Assembly: GCA_902476765.1 (NCBI GenBank)
Contig: CABSEJ010000014.1
Span: 1-39,299, forward strand
Length of the DNA stretch: 39,299 bases
Source: an uncultured Blautia sp.
GTDB taxonomy: Bacteria; Bacillota; Clostridia; Lachnospirales; Lachnospiraceae
Direction of reading: 5' to 3'
Part shown: positions 33,361 to 39,299 of the stretch, one piece after another
Position numbering within the stretch: the stretch's first letter is position 1
Layout: every line of letters starts with the position of its first letter
Translations under genes and position numbers: made by a program
Notes under the pieces: generated by a model
The model's database searches: none
Told to the model about the DNA's origin: nothing
What the model saw: only the letters and a program-made list of their open reading frames with translations

Positions 33361-34008
33361 ATGGAGAAAAGCAACAAGATTTTGTTATACCATGGCTCTA
33401 AAAGAGAGCTTCAAGGAGAGATTCAGCCCTTAAGCAGAAAGAATTGTGACTTTGGACCGGGATTCTATATGGGGACAGAACCGGAGCAGCCCCTTACTCT
33501 GATTTGCAATTTCCCAAAAGCACATATCTATAAAATGGAACTGGATGTGGAAAAGTTAAAAGTTTTAGATATTCAGGTGGGCTTGGACTGGGCACTGCTG
33601 ATTGCTTATAATCGTGGAAAAATGGAGGCTGCGAAAGAAACAAGACTCTACCAGAAATACCAGCAGATGATGACGGGATATGATGTAATAAAAGGATACA
33701 TTGCGGATGACCGGATGTTTGTGGTTTTAGACCGTTTTTTCAGAGGTGAGATTACAGATAAAGCTTTGATAGAAAGCCCTTCGGTGCTGCACCTGGGAAA
33801 GCAATATGTGGCAGTAACAGAAAAAGCCTGCAGAAATATAAAAATTTTAGAGGGAAGACAGCTTCAGGACCAGGAAAGGCTAAGGCTAATTTCCATCAGC
33901 GAAAAAAACAGACAGGAAAGCATTGCTAAAGCAGAAGAAATCTGTCGGAGATATCGCCGTGAGGGCAGATTTTTCGATGAGATTATGGGAGAGGGCGACG
34001 GAATATGA
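33361..34008 (+). CDS. DUF3990 protein, ADP-ribosyltransferase-like putative toxin
   Basis: 215 residues. LLYHGSK (His11), DFGPGFYMG (residues 30-38), YIADDRMF (113-120) and LGKQYVAVTEKA (Gln148) are the conserved blocks of DUF3990, a family placed in the ART (ADP-ribosyl-transfer) fold. His11, Tyr36 and Gln148 would be the NAD-site triad. The start is ATG 33361 with GGGAGGG directly upstream. The last four bases overlap the next gene (ATGA), so the two are translationally coupled, as in toxin-antitoxin pairs. This is not a cas gene; its place between cas5 and cas3 on the same strand is unusual. Toxicity is inferred from the family and gene pairing. Confidence 0.75.
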   Translation: MEKSNKILLYHGSKRELQGEIQPLSRKNCDFGPGFYMGTEPEQPLTLICNFPKAHIYKMELDVEKLKVLDIQVGLDWALLIAYNRGKMEAAKETRLYQKYQQMMTGYDVIKGYIADDRMFVVLDRFFRGEITDKALIESPSVLHLGKQYVAVTEKACRNIKILEGRQLQDQERLRLISISEKNRQESIAKAEEICRRYRREGRFFDEIMGEGDGI

Positions 34009-34439
34009 AGAAAGAATTATCATCCTTTGAATTGCAGCTGTGCGACATTCAGGGACGGCTTTTTGAACTGGCTTTGAAGGAAAATTTGGAATATCCGGAT
34101 TTTGCAGAGAAGTTTATGAATAGTGAAACCGCCCGTTTCCTGGATTATCCCTATGACCGTCTGCAATGGGCCGGGGAGGAGTATATCCTTGAAAATTTAA
34201 TGGAGGAAGCAGTACTAAAGCAATGCAGAGGGGAAAATTATTCCCAAGAGCAGGTATATTGGATGGGATATGTGTACCGGTATTGGCATTTTTATACCGG
34301 GGAGACCAGCAGAGAAATCTATGCCCAGGCAGATGCCTGCCAGATGGCAGGATGCTATCTGGGATTTCATACTCTGGATGTGCCCATGGCCATCGAAGAT
34401 TTGAAAGAAATTTATAAGCAGAAACAGGAACTAAAATAG
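34005..34439 (+). CDS. Putative antitoxin partner of the DUF3990 protein
   Basis: 144 residues, mostly helical, acidic. EQVYWMGYVYRYWHFYTGETSREIYAQADACQMAGCYLGFHTLDVPMAIEDLKEIY resembles the C-terminal part of small proteins encoded next to DUF3990 genes (DUF3791-like partners in Firmicutes), but I cannot place it firmly in a family. The ATG overlaps the DUF3990 stop by 4 bp, so it must be made from the same message. Likely job: bind and neutralise the ART-like protein. It ends 233 bp before cas3. Confidence 0.6.
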   Translation: MKKELSSFELQLCDIQGRLFELALKENLEYPDFAEKFMNSETARFLDYPYDRLQWAGEEYILENLMEEAVLKQCRGENYSQEQVYWMGYVYRYWHFYTGETSREIYAQADACQMAGCYLGFHTLDVPMAIEDLKEIYKQKQELK

Positions 34440-34502
34440 GAGCAGGATAGACTGCTGTGGACTGCTGTGAAAGGAACTGCCACGTTAAACAAGAATGGTG
34501 AG

Positions 34503-34649
34503 AGGCTGTCATATTAAACAAAATTTGAGAATATTTATACATTTCATTGCTCAGTCTATGTTATTTTGAGCCTAAGGTCTCAAAGCTATCCTGAACAAAT
34601 TGGCATAAACTGTATAAATATTCTTCCTATATGTTTAATGAGGCAGTCT
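34503..34649. repeat. 147-bp element with 39-nt imperfect terminal inverted repeats, inside the cas operon
   Basis: The left arm (34503-34541) and right arm (34611-34649) are the same length and align without gaps. The inner 14 nt (AGAATATTTATACA and its complement) and ATTAAACA/TGTTTAAT are perfect. The outer ends AGGCTGTC/GGCAGTCT match mostly. A partial third copy of the outer motif (ACTGCCACGTTAAACA) lies near 34476-34491. It fills most of the gap between the antitoxin-like gene and cas3, and a T tract follows the right arm just before the cas3 ribosome binding site. It may be a MITE-like insertion or an attenuator hairpin. No gene is seen in it. Confidence 0.65.
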
Positions 34650-34671
34650 TTTTTTATGAAGGAGAGGGCGA

Positions 34672-37245
34672 ATGAAAAGTGAAATTATGGAAAAGCTTTT
34701 GGAGGGGATGGATGAGTTCTATGCCCATTGTAAGGAAGAGAATGGAGAAGTTTTGAGAGAGACTCTGCCAGAACATACCAGACTTACCAGTGAATATTTT
34801 CGTATGCTTTGGGATAGAAAAAAGGTCAGGGAAATGGTAAGCCGGTTCCAAAAACAGATGGCAGAAGGAATTTCTGAGGAGGGCAAAGCCTTTTGGGAGG
34901 AAATACTGCTGGGAATACCGGTGTTCCATGATATGGGAAAACTGAACCCTGATTTTCAAAGCATACATATGAAGAGCGGGCGGACAAAAAAGGCGAAAGA
35001 ACTGACCGAAATCATCGGAACCCGGCATTCCTTGCTTTCTGCAGTCTTATATTTGGATTATTATCTAAAGAGAGTAAAAGAGGTAGTAAAGGAAAAAGAA
35101 GAAAAGAAGCTGTTGAAAATATGTATATTGCTCCATTCCTATGTGATTTCCAGACATCATTCGGATTTGTGCAGTTTCCAGGAGTTTCTGGAAGATTTAG
35201 AGGAAAACAAAGGGAAAGCAATTCTGGAAGCGCTGGGAAATGGAGTTGATATTAGCTGGAATGAAACTTTTGCATTATCCCCCAGGGTGGTAAGCAGACA
35301 GAGCGAACAATTTTATAAGTATACCGCTGGACTGGAGAAGGAAGAGAGTATCGGAATCTATGCCTACGTGAGGCTTATGTATTCTATGCTGGTGGCAGCA
35401 GATTTTTATGCAACTTCAGAATTTATGGCAGGAGCCCCAATTTACCGGCCGGGAGATTTGACAGAGGAAAAGAAATGGGCAGACTTATACGAGAACACAG
35501 ATTTGCTGAAGAAAATCCGAAAAATCCAGATAGAAGTCTATCCTCATAGGGAGGAGGAATTGAGAGAAGAGAAAGATATTAACATCCTTCGTACAGAAAT
35601 GTTTTGTGATGCGGAAAAAGTATTAAAACAGCATGTGGATTCCGGAGTTTTCTATTTAGAGGCGCCTACAGGTAGCGGCAAAAGCAATACAGCCTTAAAT
35701 CTAAGTTTACAGCTGATGAAAGAGGATACCCGGCTGTGCAAAGTGTTTTATATTTATCCCTTTAATACTCTTATCGAGCAAAATATAGAGAGCCTGAAAA
35801 ATATTTATGGAAAAGACCAGGAAATTTTTCAAAACATTGCAGTTATCAATTCTGTCACCCCTATAAAATTAGACTTAAAGGCAAAGGAAAAAGAGGAAGA
35901 AACAGAATATACCCTGTATTACCAAAAGGCCCTGTTAGACCGGCAATTTTTGAATTACCCTATGATTCTGTCTACCCATGTAAGCTTGTTTGATATGATG
36001 TTTGGAGACAGAAAGGAATCGGTATTCGGTTTTCATCAGTTAATGAACAGCATTGTAATCCTGGATGAAATTCAGAGCTACAACAATCAGCTCTGGGGAG
36101 AAATCAGTTATTTCCTGAAAGAGTTTGCCTATCTGATGAATATAAAAATTGTCATTATGTCTGCTACTTTACCGGATTTTGATAAGCTGACAAATCAGAT
36201 ATATCCGGCAGTGCGGCTGATGGAGAATCAGGAAAAATATTTTCAGAATCCATGCTTTCGGAATCGTGTAAAAATATTTTATGAATTGCTGGATTGTGAA
36301 AATATAGAGGACGCTTTGACGGAGCATATCCGGAAATCTTCGGCCAAAAACAAAAAAATATTAGTGGAGTTTATAAAGAAGGGCTCTGCTTACAAATTTT
36401 TTCAAAGGCTTTTGGAGGATGAAGAAATTAGCTGTGATGTGGAATATATGTCAGGAGATGACAGTGTTATAGAGCGAAGGCGGATTCTGGAAAAAATAAA
36501 AAGCTCTCAAAAAGGAATCATTCTGGTAGCTACCCAGGTAATTGAGGCAGGGGTGGATATTGACATGGATATTGGATACAAAAATATTTCAAAATTAGAC
36601 AGCGAAGAACAGTTTATGGGAAGAATTAACCGTTCCTGTAAAAGGGAAGGAGAGGTTTACTTTTTTAAACTGGATGACGGGAAAGAAATATATAAGGGTG
36701 ATGTCCGGATACAAAAACCATTTACCCTGGAAAATCAGCAAGTGAGGGAATTACTTAGGGAGAAAGATTTCGGCGCTTACTATGATGGAATCCTGGAGGT
36801 TATAAAAAGAAATTTCAACGATAATACAGGAGAAACAGGATTAAAGGATTTTTTCCAAAATCAAGTGGGAAAATTAGACTGGCCAAAGGTGAGGGAACGG
36901 ATGGAGCTTATTCCAGATGATAACTGGAGTATGCAGGTTTTTCTGGCACATACACTGACAGACTTAGATGGAAAACAGATAGACGGATGGGAGCTGTGGA
37001 ATACATATAAAAGGTTGCTTCAGGATACTTCCATGTCCTATCCGGAGAAAAAAGTGAAGCTTTCAGAAATCACAAGTCAGATGAATTACTTTTTATATCA
37101 GATAAAGAAAAATGTAAATTTGCAGTACAGCGATAAAATAGGCGAAATCTTTTGCATTGAGGATGGGGAGAAGTTTTTCGATAATGGGAAACTGAACCGG
37201 GAAAAAATACAGGGAGAAGTTGGGGACTTCATAGATTTTATTTAG
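34672..37245 (+). CDS. cas3: Cas3 HD nuclease-helicase
   Basis: 857 residues. Cas3 is recruited to Cascade R-loops to unwind and degrade target DNA. The N-terminal HD nuclease domain has HDMGKLNPDF (about residue 86) and SRHHSDL. The SF2 helicase domain has Walker A APTGSGKSNTALN (about 330-342), DEIQ as the DExH box (about 465), SATLPDF, VATQVIEAGVDIDMD and the arginine finger region QFMGRINRSCKR. All key residues are visible. AAGGAGAGG precedes the ATG. It begins the second half of the locus, after the inverted-repeat element. Confidence 0.96.
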   Translation: MKSEIMEKLLEGMDEFYAHCKEENGEVLRETLPEHTRLTSEYFRMLWDRKKVREMVSRFQKQMAEGISEEGKAFWEEILLGIPVFHDMGKLNPDFQSIHMKSGRTKKAKELTEIIGTRHSLLSAVLYLDYYLKRVKEVVKEKEEKKLLKICILLHSYVISRHHSDLCSFQEFLEDLEENKGKAILEALGNGVDISWNETFALSPRVVSRQSEQFYKYTAGLEKEESIGIYAYVRLMYSMLVAADFYATSEFMAGAPIYRPGDLTEEKKWADLYENTDLLKKIRKIQIEVYPHREEELREEKDINILRTEMFCDAEKVLKQHVDSGVFYLEAPTGSGKSNTALNLSLQLMKEDTRLCKVFYIYPFNTLIEQNIESLKNIYGKDQEIFQNIAVINSVTPIKLDLKAKEKEEETEYTLYYQKALLDRQFLNYPMILSTHVSLFDMMFGDRKESVFGFHQLMNSIVILDEIQSYNNQLWGEISYFLKEFAYLMNIKIVIMSATLPDFDKLTNQIYPAVRLMENQEKYFQNPCFRNRVKIFYELLDCENIEDALTEHIRKSSAKNKKILVEFIKKGSAYKFFQRLLEDEEISCDVEYMSGDDSVIERRRILEKIKSSQKGIILVATQVIEAGVDIDMDIGYKNISKLDSEEQFMGRINRSCKREGEVYFFKLDDGKEIYKGDVRIQKPFTLENQQVRELLREKDFGAYYDGILEVIKRNFNDNTGETGLKDFFQNQVGKLDWPKVRERMELIPDDNWSMQVFLAHTLTDLDGKQIDGWELWNTYKRLLQDTSMSYPEKKVKLSEITSQMNYFLYQIKKNVNLQYSDKIGEIFCIEDGEKFFDNGKLNREKIQGEVGDFIDFI

Positions 37246-37263
37246 CAGAAAGCAGGGAAAAGG

Positions 37264-37755
37264 ATGAAGATAAACGGGACTTTGATGAATTATTATTTTC
37301 ACTGTAAGCGTCAATGCTATCTTTTTGGGAACCGGCTGAATATGGAAGATAACAGTGAAGAAGTGAAAATAGGAAAGGCTATCCACGAGGAAAGAGACAA
37401 TAGAGAGAATACAGAACTGGCTATTGAAAACATAAGGCTGGACAAGCTGACCGGGGAGTATCTTACAGAACTGAAAAAATCCGATGCAGATATTGAGGCA
37501 GCAAAATGGCAGCTTCTGTATTATTTGAAAGTATTAAGGGAAAAAGGAATAGAGAGAAAAGGGAAGCTGGAATTTGCAGAGAAGAACAAAGTGGGAAAGA
37601 GAACGGTTCTTTTAGAATTGACAGAAGAGGCGGAAGCAGAGCTTAGAAGATACGAAAAGGAAATACAAGAATTACTGGAGCAGGAGGATATACCGCCTGT
37701 TTTGCATACGGCCAAGTGTAAGAAATGTGCTTATTATGAGTATTGTTATATTTAG
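37264..37755 (+). CDS. cas4: Cas4 exonuclease (Fe-S cluster)
   Basis: 163 residues. Cas4 trims and PAM-selects new spacer DNA with Cas1-Cas2. The first cluster Cys is in FHCKRQCYLFGNRL, then IGKAIHEER (RecB-nuclease His), a possible catalytic Asp in ENIRLDKL, an AKWQLLYYLKVL segment fitting the QxxxY motif, and the C-terminal CKKCAYYEYCYI with the other three Cys. Short but complete for type I-B Cas4. It is 18 bp behind cas3. Confidence 0.92.
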   Translation: MKINGTLMNYYFHCKRQCYLFGNRLNMEDNSEEVKIGKAIHEERDNRENTELAIENIRLDKLTGEYLTELKKSDADIEAAKWQLLYYLKVLREKGIERKGKLEFAEKNKVGKRTVLLELTEEAEAELRRYEKEIQELLEQEDIPPVLHTAKCKKCAYYEYCYI

Positions 37756-37889
37756 GATAGTTTTTGTCCTGTAAGGTACTTGAATGAAATGTACAGGGAG
37801 GGGAAGCTGTATTAAATAGGGGATTTTCCCAAAGAGTGAGACGAGGAGAAGAACAAAGGAAAGGATTCAAATACAAGGAGGTGTATAAA

Positions 37890-38888
37890 GTGGGAAGTAC
37901 GAGATATATTTCATCTATGGGAGAACTTACACGAAAAGATAATTCTTTATGCTTTCGGAAAGGAGATAAAAATGTTTATATTCCTATTGAAAATACGAAG
38001 GAGATTTATTGTCTGAACGAGGTCAGCATAAACAGCAAGCTTTTAGACTTTCTGGGACAGAATCATGTAGTGGTACATTTCTTTAATTATTATGGCGGAT
38101 ACAGCGGAACTTTTTATCCAAAGGACCAATATATGAGCGGTAAACTGCTGGTAAAGCAGGTTGAAAAATTTCGTCAGGACAGGATGAGGATTGCCAAAGC
38201 CATTGTAAAAGGAATTGGGATTAACATATATGAGGTTCTGTATCACTATTATAAACATGAAAAAAAGGAAGTAAAGCAGACTACAGACTGGATTCGAAAG
38301 GAATTTTATCCCGGTTTGGAAAGGGCTGAAGATATAAGAAGTCTAATGTCTCTGGAGGGAGAAGTATGGATGCGTTTTTATCATGATTTCCGTTATTTTC
38401 TGCCAGAAGATTTTGTAATGAATAAAAGAGTGAAGCGTCCGCCGGATAATCCTATGAATGCGCTGATTTCCTTTGGAAATACCCTCTTATATACAAAGAC
38501 AATTTCTGCTATCTTCCGCACACATTTAGACCAGCGTATCAGTTATCTTCATGAGCCCTCTGAGGGGAGATTTTCTTTAAGCTTGGACATAAGCGAGGTA
38601 TTTAAACCCGTCATTGTGTACCGCACAATTTTTGACCTGGTAAACAACCGGAAGCTGCAAGTAGCAAAACATTTTGAAAAGAAAGTGAATTATTGTCTTT
38701 TAAATGAAGAAGGCCGAAAAATATTCATAGAGGCTTTTGAAGGACGGTTGGAGTCGGTTTTTCAGCACCCAAAGCTAAAAAGAAAAGTCTCTTACCGCAC
38801 TGCTATAAAGCTGGATTGCTACAAGCTGATAAAATATATTATGGAAGACAAAGAGTTTGTGCCCTTTAGTTTAAAAGAAAATTGCTAG
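37890..38888 (+). CDS. cas1: Cas1 integrase
   Basis: 332 residues, usual size for type I-B Cas1. It is the integrase that inserts new spacers. The metal-binding catalytic residues are visible as Glu in SLEGEVWMRFYHDF (about 155), His in SYLHEPSEGRFSL (about 221) and Asp in LDISEVFKPVIVYR (about 232). GTG 37890 is chosen because AAGGAGG at 37875-37881 is 8 nt upstream and YISSMGELTRKDNSLCF is the family N-terminus; in-frame codons back to 37836 have no good site. The 134 bp to cas4 hold only a short CCTGTA/TACAGG hairpin. Confidence 0.96.
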   Translation: MGSTRYISSMGELTRKDNSLCFRKGDKNVYIPIENTKEIYCLNEVSINSKLLDFLGQNHVVVHFFNYYGGYSGTFYPKDQYMSGKLLVKQVEKFRQDRMRIAKAIVKGIGINIYEVLYHYYKHEKKEVKQTTDWIRKEFYPGLERAEDIRSLMSLEGEVWMRFYHDFRYFLPEDFVMNKRVKRPPDNPMNALISFGNTLLYTKTISAIFRTHLDQRISYLHEPSEGRFSLSLDISEVFKPVIVYRTIFDLVNNRKLQVAKHFEKKVNYCLLNEEGRKIFIEAFEGRLESVFQHPKLKRKVSYRTAIKLDCYKLIKYIMEDKEFVPFSLKENC

Positions 38889-38898
38889 GAGATATGGT

Positions 38899-39189
38899 AT
38901 GCCGAAAAAGATAAATTATAATTATGCCTTTGTTTTTTATGATGTTGGAGAAAAAAGAGTGCAGAAGGTATTTAAGGTCTGCAAAAAATATCTTTCTCAT
39001 TTTCAAAAGTCAGTATTTCGAGGAGAGATGTCGCCTTCGAAACTAATCCGTTTAAAAACAGATTTGAATAAAGTCTTGAATAAAGAGGAAGATTTTGTGT
39101 GTATTATAAAATTGATGAATGACAGCGTGTTCGGTGAAGAAGTTTTAGGAAACGGTGGAGAGGAAAATGGAGAAACATTAATCCTGTAA
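38899..39189 (+). CDS. cas2: Cas2
   Basis: 96 residues. The ferredoxin-like start YNYAFVFYDVGEKRVQKVFKVCKKYLSHFQKSVFRGEMSPSKLIRLK includes the YDV strand with its conserved Asp and the QKSVFRGE turn. Cas2 is the structural partner of Cas1 in adaptation. It is 10 bp behind cas1, the last cas gene in the window. Confidence 0.95.
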   Translation: MPKKINYNYAFVFYDVGEKRVQKVFKVCKKYLSHFQKSVFRGEMSPSKLIRLKTDLNKVLNKEEDFVCIIKLMNDSVFGEEVLGNGGEENGETLIL

Positions 39190-39299
39190 TTTTACCAGGT
39201 GTTATTCGGCAAATTAAACGCTGCCATTTCCGTCAGATTAAAACAGGTCTTTTGGAGTGTCTGATCATGGTATGAAGCATATAGTTTTGGGGATTTTCG
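39190..39299 (+). other. Region after cas2; no repeat array visible
   Basis: Neither CRISPR repeat copies nor a gene is seen in these 110 bp. They may be part of the array leader. CGTCAGATTAAAACA (39231-39245) loosely resembles the outer motif of the 147-bp inverted-repeat element. Confidence 0.3.

Overview
The window looks like chromosomal DNA of a low-to-mid GC Gram-positive anaerobe, most likely Lachnospiraceae and possibly Blautia-like. The evidence is strong AGGAGG-type ribosome binding sites, sigma-A promoters with 16-17 bp spacing, tRNA genes without an encoded CCA, a YedF/YqeB/YqeC selenium-molybdenum maturation set, luxS, and a clostridial type I-B CRISPR-Cas locus. The genus is inference from gene content only.

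Layout. 1-5.8 kb: end of a tRNA-Val gene with its terminator, a nucleoside phosphorylase, a broken S66 peptidase (MccF/LD-carboxypeptidase family), a methyltransferase, a GNAT acetyltransferase, a P-loop protein, and an FAD oxidoreductase fused to a Rieske domain. 5.8-8.9 kb: a GH31 alpha-glycosidase divergent from an AraC-type regulator. 8.9-12.6 kb: tRNA-Thr on the minus strand, then a four-gene selenium/molybdenum-hydroxylase maturation operon (DUF3343, yedF, yqeB, yqeC fused to a MobA-like nucleotidyltransferase). 12.6-16.6 kb: luxS, a methyltransferase, a trpS gene broken by an apparent 14-bp deletion, a heme-degrading-domain (UPF0303-like) gene, a dense inverted-repeat intergenic element and a small membrane protein. 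16.7-20.3 kb: a MacAB-type ABC exporter (ATPase, adaptor, permease). 20.3-28.4 kb: RluA-type pseudouridine synthase, lactonase-family protein, CorA transporter, rhomboid-like membrane protein, pyruvate kinase, HAD phosphatase, and diaminopimelate decarboxylase. Then tRNA-Leu.

28.76-39.2 kb is a type I-B CRISPR-Cas locus: cas6-cas8-cas7-cas5, then an inserted DUF3990 (ADP-ribosyltransferase-like) gene overlapping a putative antitoxin gene, then a 147-bp element with 39-nt inverted repeats, then cas3-cas4-cas1-cas2. No ordinary CRISPR array lies in the window; one would be expected beyond the right end.

The most interesting feature is just upstream of cas6. A degenerate mini-CRISPR has two 29-nt repeat copies flanking a 29-nt spacer. 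The first 21 nt of that spacer, counted exactly from the repeat boundary, recur identically at 29013-29033. That site has TCA (a known clostridial I-B type PAM) on its 5' side and lies 12 bp upstream of the -35 box of a near-consensus cas promoter. This is the architecture expected of a cas-regulating guide RNA (CreR-like): a crRNA-like RNA that would lead Cascade to its own promoter and repress it without cleavage. With the DUF3990 toxin-antitoxin-like pair inside the same operon, the locus may combine guide-RNA autoregulation with a guard or abortive module. Both roles are predictions from sequence.
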